Positions 10,272 to 20,238 of a stretch of 64,000 bases of DNA are shown here, piece by piece. Positions within the stretch are counted from its first letter, which is position 1. Every line of letters starts with the position of its first letter. This DNA is from Thermococcus sp. SY098 (GTDB taxonomy: Archaea; Methanobacteriota_B; Thermococci; Thermococcales; Thermococcaceae), in assembly GCF_035621495.1 (NCBI RefSeq), contig NZ_CP141821.1:304760-368759 (forward strand), given 5' to 3'. The notes below the pieces were generated by a model. It saw nothing but the letters and a program-made list of their open reading frames with translations. It did no database searches and was not told the origin of the DNA. A program made the position numbers and the translations under genes.

Positions 10272-11075
10272 ATGGGAGCTATAAAGTCTATAGAGAACGC
10301 CATCAACATGCTCACAAAAAATCCAGCCCTTGTTTTAGTGCCTATTCTGATAGCATTCATCTTAGCCCCCCTCAACACCCCTAACAACAATGCCAACTTC
10401 CAATTTCCTCAGGAAAGTGCCGAGGTTGCAAAGGAGCAGCTGAGAAACTTTGTCCATGATTTTGTGAAAGATGCTGTAATTTTTGGGATTCTGACGTCTA
10501 TTATGCAGGCAATTTCGGGCTATTCAGTTAGTAGCGGAGTTTTAGATATTATCAGACAGAAGGACTATCAAATAACACAGACTGTATTTGAAGCTCTCAA
10601 AAATCTTCCCCAAGTAGCTTTTTTGAATGTTTTTGGCTGGATAGTTACCATTTTAGTGATTGCCCCACCATTTGCGTATCTCTACAGCGAAATAATGAAA
10701 GCAGAATCCTTTACTATACCCGGAAGCGTCATGGATAACTTCTTTTTCTTGGCAATTGTATCTTTGCTTATCTTACTTTATGTCGCTCCAGCATCTTTGC
10801 TTCTTATACCGGCATACGTGAAAACGAAATCCATAAGGTCAGCACTTAAGGTTTACAGGCTTGCACTTAACAGGCTTTCTTCAACGGTTGGCTTTGGGAT
10901 TCTTGTCTTTATAGCCATAGCGATTATAAACTTTCCCACAATGCTCACAAGATTCATTGGTAACCAGCTCCTTGCAGGCATCATAAAGGCTCCCTTTAAC
11001 GGACTGAGCAATGCCTTTTCAATGAGTGCTGCAACCTTGTTTTATCTATCCCTAACAAAAGAAATAGAAGAGTAA
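10272..11075 (+). CDS. Polytopic membrane protein, second of a paralogous pair
   Basis: 267 residues, about six hydrophobic helices, no catalytic motif recognised. It begins MGAIKSIENAINMLTKNP and ends LFYLSLTKEIEE, mirroring the preceding gene. ATG 10272 follows GGTGGTGCTT. The frame is open to 10242 but upstream codons include the ribosome binding site. It lies 87 bases after its paralogue with a possible weak TATA (CATTTTTAATC, near 10229), so it may be cotranscribed or have its own promoter. The two proteins could form a heteromeric membrane complex (inference). Confidence 0.72.
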   Translation: MGAIKSIENAINMLTKNPALVLVPILIAFILAPLNTPNNNANFQFPQESAEVAKEQLRNFVHDFVKDAVIFGILTSIMQAISGYSVSSGVLDIIRQKDYQITQTVFEALKNLPQVAFLNVFGWIVTILVIAPPFAYLYSEIMKAESFTIPGSVMDNFFFLAIVSLLILLYVAPASLLLIPAYVKTKSIRSALKVYRLALNRLSSTVGFGILVFIAIAIINFPTMLTRFIGNQLLAGIIKAPFNGLSNAFSMSAATLFYLSLTKEIEE

Positions 11076-11077
11076 GT

Positions 11078-12736
<1,659 letters not shown>

Positions 12737-12853
12737 TTAGAAAAGGCTAAAAATCCTCAAGACGACATTTATAATCCTCAGTAAGAAAATAAGAAAAATT
12801 ATTCAACAAAATCCTTTTAATTTCTCAAGAACTTTCCCTTTTGAGGGGAGAAC

Positions 12854-14146
12854 ATGAAAAGGATGAGCATTTTGATTTTTCTCCTGCTTATCATGCCCGC
12901 AGTGGTGAAGGCTCTTCCAACTGTGAAATACGGGGCTGTTAATTTCATTCCGGTTGCAACAGAAAATGAGCTTAACGAGATCATTAATACCAATGAGGGT
13001 CAATATATCTTTGTTTACTACTACTCTCCAACTTGTCCTGCGTGTAAATATATGCGAGATAATGTTTTTGCAGATCCCAGTATAGTCCAGCTTCTCTCAG
13101 AAAGGGCTGTTCCTGTAATTGTGGACGTTTACAAGGGAAGGAAAGTAACATCACTCCGATATAAAGTTTACAGCAAAGTTCTTGTGATTCAGCCAGATAA
13201 TTCCGGATATTATACCCCCAAATCTTCTGGAGAGGAGGTTACAGTTTCAGTTCCTGGAACCCCCACAATGGTAGTTTTCAAAGTTGAGAACGGAGAGAAG
13301 ATCTTAAGGGGAGTTGCTGTCGGGGCACTGAATAAACAGGGCTTTGAGTTTTTCATTGAGCAAACCACTGAAAAGAAGGCGGATGTTAAGACTTCAACCC
13401 CCAAAACATCCACCACAACCGCTACACAAACGCAAAATGAGAGCCGTTTAACTTTCGCAGTTCTCCTAACAATTTTCTCTGCTGGTATTTTAAGCGTGTT
13501 TTCTCCCTGTGTTTTGCCATTGATTGTCAGCGGATTTGCTCTGATACTCGCTAAAAGGAATCTTGAACTTATCATGCTCGGCATGATTGCCGCATTTTCC
13601 TTAATTGGTGGAGCGGCTGGAGTCTTAGGTTCATATATATCCCAGATTACGGCACTCCTTTATTTAATCGGGGGAACTGGGTTCATTGTTCTTGGCACGA
13701 TAATGGTAAGCGAAAAAGCCAATCTGTACTTTACTTCAAAAATTGGCAAAATTCAACGCTTTGCTGAGAAAAACCATAAATTCAAAGGTAGATTTGCGGA
13801 CTTTTTGTTTGGAGCATCATTGGGAGCCACTTGGATTGGATGCATCGCTCCATATGTTGGCTTTGCAATTTTAACAGCAGCATTAAGCAGGAACTTTACA
13901 AAAGGAGTCATTGTAATGTTCATTTATGCCCTTGGAATGGGGTTAGCTTTCTATCTGGTACTCAGCTCCAAAGACCTGGCACAGTGGATAAACAAGAGAT
14001 TCCTCTCAAATAAACTCACTCTAAGGAGCAGTGACAGGAAACTGGAAAAGGCAATTGGTATTTTAATGATTTTAATTGGCATGCTGATGTTTACAGAATT
14101 AACCCCATTAAAGCTCTGGAGCTATCTCTTTGAAAAAATTGCATAA
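12854..14146 (+). CDS. Thioredoxin-CcdA fusion, membrane thiol-disulfide protein
   Basis: A 430-residue protein in three parts: signal peptide (residues 1-~20, FLLLIMPAVVKA), an extracytoplasmic thioredoxin-like domain with redox motif CPAC in YYSPTCPACKYMRD, then a Thr/Lys-rich linker (~170-195) and a CcdA/DsbD-like membrane domain. The latter has the paired cysteines in SVFSPCVLPLIVSG and TWIGCIAPYVG, in six hydrophobic helices. The layout suggests electrons pass from the cytoplasm through the CcdA part to the attached thioredoxin. GAGGGG precedes ATG 12854. It is a solitary gene. Confidence 0.88.
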   Translation: MKRMSILIFLLLIMPAVVKALPTVKYGAVNFIPVATENELNEIINTNEGQYIFVYYYSPTCPACKYMRDNVFADPSIVQLLSERAVPVIVDVYKGRKVTSLRYKVYSKVLVIQPDNSGYYTPKSSGEEVTVSVPGTPTMVVFKVENGEKILRGVAVGALNKQGFEFFIEQTTEKKADVKTSTPKTSTTTATQTQNESRLTFAVLLTIFSAGILSVFSPCVLPLIVSGFALILAKRNLELIMLGMIAAFSLIGGAAGVLGSYISQITALLYLIGGTGFIVLGTIMVSEKANLYFTSKIGKIQRFAEKNHKFKGRFADFLFGASLGATWIGCIAPYVGFAILTAALSRNFTKGVIVMFIYALGMGLAFYLVLSSKDLAQWINKRFLSNKLTLRSSDRKLEKAIGILMILIGMLMFTELTPLKLWSYLFEKIA

Positions 14147-14153
14147 AAACAAA

Positions 14154-14543
14154 TCAAGCACTTTCTTCATCAAAATGAAATCCTTCCCCTTCTCTTCCAT
14201 TGTGGATTTCCTTAATCTCAAAAACCTTGAGTGGGACTCTTTTCAAAGCCTTTCCAACAACAGCTTTTGCAATTCTCTCTGCATGCTCTAAGCTCTGGGC
14301 ATTGAAGACTTTAAGGGTCAGGTAAATTCCAACCAAACCAACACTCCCAATAACAAAAGCACTCTCAAACGGGCTTCCACACACGGGACATTGGGAGTAG
14401 CCAATTTCAACCTTCACGAAGTCAAGCTTTTCTTTATTCAAAGCCTTTGCAACCTTCGATACGGCAACATTTATCGCATCCTCTGGTGTCTCAACGTCTC
14501 TCACAATTATTGGGGCTTCTAAAACGACTATATAATCACCCAT
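14154..14543 (-). CDS. DUF555 / UPF0212 family protein
   Basis: 129 residues, archaeal conserved protein of unknown function. A rubredoxin-like zinc knuckle is visible as CPVCGSPFESAF near residue 50, followed by alternating strands and helices. ATG 14543 is chosen: GAGGTGG precedes it and the family starts MGDYIVVLEAP, whereas the frame is open to 14564. The DUF357 gene lies 17 bases upstream on the same strand, so the two form a probable operon. The C-terminal tail is acidic with several His residues. Confidence 0.82.
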   Translation of the reverse strand: MGDYIVVLEAPIIVRDVETPEDAINVAVSKVAKALNKEKLDFVKVEIGYSQCPVCGSPFESAFVIGSVGLVGIYLTLKVFNAQSLEHAERIAKAVVGKALKRVPLKVFEIKEIHNGREGEGFHFDEESA

Positions 14544-14560
14544 TTTTCCCACCTCGTCAC

Positions 14561-14848
14561 TCACCCAAAGGCAAATAGTCTGTTGTCTTCGCCTTTAAAC
14601 ACTCCAAGCCTAACTCCAGCATCAATAAAGCCATGTGCATAGTTTAAAGCAGCGAAAGCGGTCACATAATCACCTTTCTCATAGTAGTATTTGGCGTCAC
14701 TGTAGTAGCTTTTTGCCATGGTTAAAAAGTCTTTCGCAACAGAATAGAGGAGGCTTTTCTCGTGCACTGCTATTTCAAGCTTTTCAAGGGCTTTTTCTGT
14801 TATTTCAAAGTATTTTTTGAGTTTTTCTTCGCTTATCTCTCGCTCCAC
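14561..14848 (-). CDS. DUF357 family helical protein
   Basis: 95 residues, almost wholly alpha-helical. The second half (AKSYYSDAKYYYEKGDYVTAFAALNYAHGFIDAGVRLG) is the DUF357 signature, resembling a TPR-like helical hairpin. The start is GTG 14848; the ribosome binding site is weak (GGCGAG). It sits first in a two-gene operon with DUF555 and diverges from the DNA methyltransferase. Role unknown; small helical proteins of this family are widespread in archaea. Confidence 0.82.
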   Translation of the reverse strand: MEREISEEKLKKYFEITEKALEKLEIAVHEKSLLYSVAKDFLTMAKSYYSDAKYYYEKGDYVTAFAALNYAHGFIDAGVRLGVFKGEDNRLFAFG

Positions 14849-14926
14849 CGGTCTCGCCTCATCTACAGCTAACTTGAAATCCTTATAAACCTTGCTTATT
14901 CACTAATGATGAGTGAGGTGGTATAT

Positions 14927-15892
14927 ATGTACACGATCATTGATTTATTCGCTGGTGCGGGAGGATTTAGCAGGGGTTTTAAGGAAGCGGGATTTAAGAT
15001 TTTAGCGGCTATAGAGAATTTTGCTCCAAAAGCTGATACATATAAGTTCAACTTCCCTGAGGTTAAGATGTATGTTGAAGATATCAAGAAGATTCACACC
15101 ATAGATGTCATGAGAGATGTTGGAGTGCCGGATGTAATAATAGGTGGACCTCCATGTGAGCCTTACACAGCCGCAAATTTAAAGAGAAAGGAGAATCCTC
15201 TTGATAGGCTCTACAATGACCCAATTGGACAGCTTGTCTTGCACTTCATTCGCTTTGTGAAGGATTTTCAGCCAAAGATATTTGTCATGGAGGAAGTGCC
15301 TCAAATTATGGAAGGTGAGCTTAAAGATGCCTTGAAATACGAGTTTGAGAAAGCTGGCTATGATGAGATTTACTTCAACGTTCTTGATGCTCAAGATTAC
15401 GGAACCGCTCAGAGAAGGAAGAGGGTATTTATTTCGAACATTCGCATCAAACCCAAGAAGGTCAGGGGAAAGCTGACAGTATGGGATGTAATCGGGGATT
15501 TACCTGACCCAAGGCTACCTGAGGCATTAGAAATTCCCAACCACAGATATGTTCCGTTATCACCAAGGAAGCAGAGAAAAATCATGCGCCTTAAATGGGG
15601 AATGGCAATGCATAAGTTTGGAGACTCGCAAAGGAAGTTCACGAACTGGGTCAGGCTTCATCCTTATAAGGTTGCACCCACGGTCAAAGGTGGCAGCAGG
15701 TTCATCCATCCCTTCGATGACAGGCTTTTAACTGTCAGAGAGCAGGCAAGATTGATGGGATATCCGGATTACCACATATTCCTTGGTGGAAGGGACGTGC
15801 AGTATGACAGTGTTGGTGAGGCAGTCCCCCCAACAGTTGCGAAGGCAATAGCCGAATACGTGAAGGAAAAACTTGAAGAGGGGGATTATTAA
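14927..15892 (+). CDS. C5-cytosine DNA methyltransferase, solitary
   Basis: 321 residues. Motif I DLFAGAGGFSRGF (SAM binding), motif IV GGPPCEPYTAAN with the catalytic Cys (usually followed by Gln; here Glu), motif VI as MEEVPQ in place of ENV, motif VIII AQRRKRVF, and motif X near GEAVPPTVAKAIAEYV. The target-recognition stretch lies about residues 170-255. No restriction endonuclease, Vsr or specificity subunit is adjacent. ATG 14927 follows GAGGTGGT; a longer frame to 14906 lacks a ribosome binding site. TATA element CCTTATAAACC near 14889. Confidence 0.9.
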   Translation: MYTIIDLFAGAGGFSRGFKEAGFKILAAIENFAPKADTYKFNFPEVKMYVEDIKKIHTIDVMRDVGVPDVIIGGPPCEPYTAANLKRKENPLDRLYNDPIGQLVLHFIRFVKDFQPKIFVMEEVPQIMEGELKDALKYEFEKAGYDEIYFNVLDAQDYGTAQRRKRVFISNIRIKPKKVRGKLTVWDVIGDLPDPRLPEALEIPNHRYVPLSPRKQRKIMRLKWGMAMHKFGDSQRKFTNWVRLHPYKVAPTVKGGSRFIHPFDDRLLTVREQARLMGYPDYHIFLGGRDVQYDSVGEAVPPTVAKAIAEYVKEKLEEGDY

Positions 15893-15941
15893 ATTAGCGA
15901 AAGATTTATAATCTCCCCTTTGCTTTAACTTTGTCGGGAAT

Positions 15942-16018
15942 GGGCCCGTGGTCTAGCTGGTCATGACGCCACCCTTACGAGGTGGAGGTCCGGGGTTCGA
16001 ATCCCCGCGGGCCCACCA
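15942..16018 (+). tRNA. tRNA-Val (anticodon TAC)
   Basis: A 77-nt tRNA with acceptor strands GGGCCCG/CGGGCCC, anticodon loop CTTACGA (anticodon TAC), T arm GGGGTTCGAATCCCC, discriminator A and encoded CCA. TATA element TTTATAAT at 15905-15912 is at the right distance. It reads GUA and GUG codons. It has the same body as the second valine tRNA at 57084-57161 apart from scattered changes in the D and anticodon arms. No intron. Confidence 0.96.
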
Positions 16019-16067
16019 TAACAAAATTTGTCCCGAAAATTTAAAATGATAATCAAAGTTGGATGTT

Positions 16068-17798
16068 TTATTCTCCGAATCTTATTGGCAGTTTAACTTT
16101 GAATTTAATTGTTTTTAGGGCATTTGGAATTTTAATTTTCAGAATATATTGGGCATCCTCTGGAATGTCTTTAAATACTACATATCCAGATACACAATTT
16201 CCCGGAGTGAGTTCTATAACGTTTGTGAGATTGCTCATAACAACATCTCCTGGAATCAATACACCTTTTGAAGTCAAGAGCCCCCACTGTTCAATGTTTA
16301 ACGGGAGGGTTGTTTCTCCAGTGTTCTCCAGCGTAAGATATATTTTTACAAGCGATTTCAGTTTGGTAATCTCCAAATATGGAACCTCCTCAACTTTTCC
16401 AATCATGATTTTTAGGGGATATTCCTCTATCGTCTTGTTGATTTTTATTTCCTTCGTCCTCGGCGTTCCCTTTATCTCAAAGGGAATCTCAATTAACTCA
16501 TCCTTAAGCTCTGTTAGGTCATATAGATGCACTGTTAGGGTTGTCCTTCCCTGTACATAAGGAAATAGTAGCCATGTTTCTTTTTCAGAATGGGGGCCCA
16601 CAGTTAAGAACCATGTGAATGGTGCAATTTTTACCTCACCTCCAAGGGTAATTCCGTTTAGATCTATTTTCACCTCATTATCTCCTGTATTTTTGATTTT
16701 CAGAATTACTTTTACCCCTTCCTCTTTTCCTTCTGGTGTTTCATATTCAAAAACAGCATACTTCATGAGTGTTATCTCAATTGGGAACTTTTCAGCTGCT
16801 TTGGATATATTCACCAGTGTATAGTTTAGTGAGAATTTAAGTTTTGGAAGCATTATCTCTACTTCTCTCTCGGGAAACATCTCTGTTTCGTGGACTTCAA
16901 GGATAAATTCTCTGCCCTCCAGACTTACCTCCTCCATCGGGAAAAGAAATTCTTCAGTTATATCCTTACCAGGTTCAAGCTTTTTGCTTTTAATGCTTGA
17001 AATGTCTCTGGGGTATTCTATCACTGAAAATCCATCAACAGTAAGCTTTGCTGGCTCTCTTATCATTAATTCTACAGAATTGTTTCCGAGATTCTTAATC
17101 TTGGTGTCTATCCTAAGGTATTTTTTCAAAGTTAGGGGATGCACATAAATTCCATATCGGTAAACTTCGAGTATAATATTACCCTCCTTTTGTGTCACAT
17201 TTAGTGGTTTTGAATTCCTAAGATAGACTTTTTCAAAGTACTGCATTCTTTCTTTTTCACTCATTTTAGGGAGATTCTGAGCTGTAAAAACCTTTTTTAA
17301 CATAGTATCTTTCGTAATTAATGTTGCATCAATGATGCCACTACTTGAAATGCCCTTTTGAAAGTTGGTCAGTACATATCGGGCTTTATACACAGTGGGC
17401 TCTGTAAGATTGCCAGAGATGTTGGTTAGTTCCTCACTGTAAAATAGGAAATCTGATCTGTGAACAGTCAAAGTTCCGTTGTATATGAGAATACCAAATT
17501 CGTCCTTTATTGTTATTTTCAGTTTCCCATCAATTTTTGTACATGCAGTTTGATTTTTCACCTCTAAGTATAGGACCAGAACATTAGACTCTTTTTCCCA
17601 TTTAGCTGTTATCTTGAAGTCTTTAATCTGTTCCTTTGGCATAAGTGTTGATAGAGTCGCTGTAGATGTTGATGTATTTGGAGATGTTATTGTTTTTTGC
17701 ATGGGAGTTGCCAGAGTATGGGAGGTAGGAGAAGATTGAATGCATCCGCAGACTAACATTATTAACAAGAATATCGATATTGTATTGGTCTTCTTCAT
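16068..17798 (-). CDS. Probable surface lipoprotein with beta-rich domains
   Basis: 576 residues. Residues 1-19 form a signal peptide ending in a lipobox-like VCGC, so Cys19 is a candidate anchor. A Ser/Thr/Pro-rich stretch (~20-52) follows, as in archaeal surface lipoproteins. The remainder is beta-rich, with repeated units of the pattern KIKNTGDNEVKIDLNG / LENTGETTLPLNIEQWG that look like immunoglobulin-type or CARDB-like modules. No catalytic motif. GAGGGG precedes ATG 17798. Function unknown; a structural or ligand-binding envelope role is an inference. Confidence 0.7.
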   Translation of the reverse strand: MKKTNTISIFLLIMLVCGCIQSSPTSHTLATPMQKTITSPNTSTSTATLSTLMPKEQIKDFKITAKWEKESNVLVLYLEVKNQTACTKIDGKLKITIKDEFGILIYNGTLTVHRSDFLFYSEELTNISGNLTEPTVYKARYVLTNFQKGISSSGIIDATLITKDTMLKKVFTAQNLPKMSEKERMQYFEKVYLRNSKPLNVTQKEGNIILEVYRYGIYVHPLTLKKYLRIDTKIKNLGNNSVELMIREPAKLTVDGFSVIEYPRDISSIKSKKLEPGKDITEEFLFPMEEVSLEGREFILEVHETEMFPEREVEIMLPKLKFSLNYTLVNISKAAEKFPIEITLMKYAVFEYETPEGKEEGVKVILKIKNTGDNEVKIDLNGITLGGEVKIAPFTWFLTVGPHSEKETWLLFPYVQGRTTLTVHLYDLTELKDELIEIPFEIKGTPRTKEIKINKTIEEYPLKIMIGKVEEVPYLEITKLKSLVKIYLTLENTGETTLPLNIEQWGLLTSKGVLIPGDVVMSNLTNVIELTPGNCVSGYVVFKDIPEDAQYILKIKIPNALKTIKFKVKLPIRFGE

Positions 17799-17876
17799 GA
17801 AGACCCCTCACTTAGGTAAAGTAAAAGAGGTTAAGTTTTTTACTTAGATTTACATCGGAACGATAAAAGAGATTTG

Positions 17877-19028
17877 TTAAGTAGGCTTTTTATCCTCCTC
17901 AGGCGGCTTCCAGTTCTTGGTTATCTTCGTAACAGCTTTAACTATCTGCCTCTCTTGCGGATTCTTTTCAACGAGCTTTTCAAGGAAAGAAATCAGCTCA
18001 TCATAAGTAGGTTTATCAATTGGGAAGGGTACTCTATCCTTTCCACCTACAGCATAGGCAAACTTAAAAGGATCGGGAGGATGAGTAACTGGGTCTCTCC
18101 ATGAAGGATGGACATCATACACAAGCTCCAATACAAGGGACAAAGCTCTTAGTGTGCTCGGGCCAAGCCCTTTGAGGAGCAAAAACTCCTCGTAATTCTT
18201 CACACTCAGTTCCCTTGCAAGCTCCAAAGCCCTCTGATTCAGCTCAATCTGTCCCAGACTTTTATATCTCCTAACTGTATCGGACAGGTTTAGTTTTTCA
18301 TATGGTTTGTAGACAACCAGAGGTTTGTAGCCTTTTACAATTGCCGTAAGAGTTTTGAGCTCCCTCTCAAGCTTTCTTGGATCTTCTTTCACGATATCGA
18401 GCAAGGTTTTTTGATATTCTCTTGTGTTTTTATCAACAGTATTCAGCGCATACTCAAGCTTGATTCCGCTTATCCCTTTGTGAGGCTCCAGCGTAAAGCT
18501 TTCATTATCGAACCAGTGGTATCTCCTTGCAAGCTTGACCTTTGGATTCATACCCTGCTGAACAACTGCCCAGTTTCCTTCCTCATCAAGGAAGAAGACA
18601 TGGTGGTAAAGCTGGTATCCCGTTTGTAAAGCAACTGTGTCAACTTTGGCAACTAACCGGGAAATTCTGACGTATTCACTGCTGTCGAGTTCATATTTCT
18701 CACATATATCTCTCAATTGAGCTGGAGTTTCTCTGCTCTTGGCACCTTTTCCTCCAGCGGCTTTTATGCCGAGCTCTTCCTTTGAGAGGACTTCCTTTAA
18801 AATCCCGGTTGTTACAGTTGTACTTCCTGACGAATCCCAGTCCATTCCAATTAGGTTGTTCAGAGCTTGAAACCAAACTGGATCCGCTAACCTCTCAAGA
18901 ACTCCCTTTGTGCCATATTCATCAACCAAAAGAATAACCACTAATCTTGCCAATCTTCTCATACGTGCAGCCAGCCAAGGTGGGACATGACCCCCGTGAA
19001 GTGGAAGCTCAGCAATACCTTTTCTCAT
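17877..19028 (-). CDS. DUF763 family protein
   Basis: 383 residues beginning MRKGIAELPLHGGHVPPWL, the signature of DUF763, a family conserved in thermophiles without an agreed function. The C-terminal half contains LLLKGLGPSTLRALSLVLEL, a helix-hairpin-helix-like element suggestive of DNA contact, and a conserved HPSWRDPVTHPPDPFKFA. ATG 19028 is preferred; GTG 19031 and TTG 19034 are alternatives. It is divergently transcribed from Trm10 with a short shared promoter region. A nucleic-acid role is only suggested by the HhH-like stretch and neighbour. Confidence 0.82.
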   Translation of the reverse strand: MRKGIAELPLHGGHVPPWLAARMRRLARLVVILLVDEYGTKGVLERLADPVWFQALNNLIGMDWDSSGSTTVTTGILKEVLSKEELGIKAAGGKGAKSRETPAQLRDICEKYELDSSEYVRISRLVAKVDTVALQTGYQLYHHVFFLDEEGNWAVVQQGMNPKVKLARRYHWFDNESFTLEPHKGISGIKLEYALNTVDKNTREYQKTLLDIVKEDPRKLERELKTLTAIVKGYKPLVVYKPYEKLNLSDTVRRYKSLGQIELNQRALELARELSVKNYEEFLLLKGLGPSTLRALSLVLELVYDVHPSWRDPVTHPPDPFKFAYAVGGKDRVPFPIDKPTYDELISFLEKLVEKNPQERQIVKAVTKITKNWKPPEEDKKPT

Positions 19029-19103
19029 CACCAATGTATCCGATTTTGAAGTTATTAAGCTTTGAGAGAAAACCTTAAAAATTCACTGCCGATGCTCAAA
19101 CCG

Positions 19104-20225
19104 ATGCCAATGAAAAAGCTTAGCGAAATCTTTGCAGAGCTGCTCAAAGAAAAGGGAATAGACAAGATAGGTATACTTTCCAAGAGATACAGAAAATCAA
19201 AGAACAAGCTTCAAGATATAGCGTTAGATGTTCTCGAAGGTAAGGGAGCTATAGTTGAAGTCGATGAACCCACAGCAATAGCTTGGGATCTAAGCGGAAG
19301 ACGAACAGAGGGAGCAAAATACGCCTATGCTCCATCGTGCATAGCAAAGAAGTTTAAGGTGATTATTTCTCCCGGAGATTTAAGAGCAAGGCTTCCAAAT
19401 GATTGCCCCTATTTCATAATTGACCTCATGCACTGGGAAAAGCACACAGAAAAGGAAAAGAACAAAGTTGCTCTCCAAGCTGCTCAAAGCTATGGTGTTT
19501 TGAGGGATTACCTCTGGAGCGAGCTTTTAGCGTTAACATGGGTTAATGAGGAATTTAAGAAGAAGGCACATTTTCCTCTTGACAAAGTTACTGCCTATGA
19601 AGGTTCAACTGGGGAGTTTCTAAAGGAGAAAGGTATTGATGAAGTTGTCCTCCTCGATCCGAGAGCTGAGGAGGTTTTAAGCGAAGAAGACTTCAGTGTT
19701 GGGGCCTTTATCATTGGAGGAATTGTTGATACCGGCGGAACTAAGAGGGGAACCACTGCGAAGATTGGGGAAGCCCTTGAAAGTGAGGGAATCAAGGTTA
19801 GAAGGAGGAAAATCGTTCTTAGGGGAGACATTATTGGAGTTCCAGACAGGATAAATCACATACTCAAAATCCTCCTTGAGATGCTCGTGGAAGGCAAAAG
19901 CATGGAGGAAGCCATTCTTACAGTGCAGTCGCCGTTGCATGCAAGATGGCGCTTAAGGAAGGAACTGCCAAAGCATAAGAGGAGATATCTGATAGACGGC
20001 AAGAAATATTTGGTCGTTGAAAAGGAGCTCTTTGAGGAGTATTCAAAATGGCTCAACATACGGTGGGAGGACTTCGTACAGGTTTTAAGAGAACTCAACT
20101 TCGTTGCCCTTGAGAGGAAGAGAATACATCATCTCAACAAGATAGCGGTGGCGAGAATTATCAACGGAAAGCTCTACAGGGTTATTCTGCTGAAGAGAGC
20201 GGCTCTGCTGTGTTATAATTGTTGA
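19104..20225 (+). CDS. tRNA (purine-9 N1)-methyltransferase, archaeal Trm10
   Basis: Related to the Thermococcus TK0422 enzyme that makes m1A9 and m1G9 in tRNA. The SPOUT-type SAM site is GAFIIGGIVDTGGTKRGTT, and the N-terminal part (KRYRKSKNKLQDIALDVLEGKGAIVEVDEP) is typical. The C terminus (VQVLRELNFVALERKRIHHLNKIAVARI) is an archaeal extension. Start is uncertain. A TATA-like CCTTAAAAATT near 19072 places the transcript start around 19100, favouring a leaderless ATG at 19104 or 19110 over 19092 or 19062. About 373 residues. Confidence 0.86.
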   Translation: MPMKKLSEIFAELLKEKGIDKIGILSKRYRKSKNKLQDIALDVLEGKGAIVEVDEPTAIAWDLSGRRTEGAKYAYAPSCIAKKFKVIISPGDLRARLPNDCPYFIIDLMHWEKHTEKEKNKVALQAAQSYGVLRDYLWSELLALTWVNEEFKKKAHFPLDKVTAYEGSTGEFLKEKGIDEVVLLDPRAEEVLSEEDFSVGAFIIGGIVDTGGTKRGTTAKIGEALESEGIKVRRRKIVLRGDIIGVPDRINHILKILLEMLVEGKSMEEAILTVQSPLHARWRLRKELPKHKRRYLIDGKKYLVVEKELFEEYSKWLNIRWEDFVQVLRELNFVALERKRIHHLNKIAVARIINGKLYRVILLKRAALLCYNC

Positions 20226-20238
20226 AGAAAAGGAAAAA

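Noticed and set aside
15942..16018. tRNA-Val as an integration site carrying the DNA methyltransferase
   Set aside because: No duplicated tRNA 3' end or integrase was found nearby, and the flanking genes look like ordinary chromosome.
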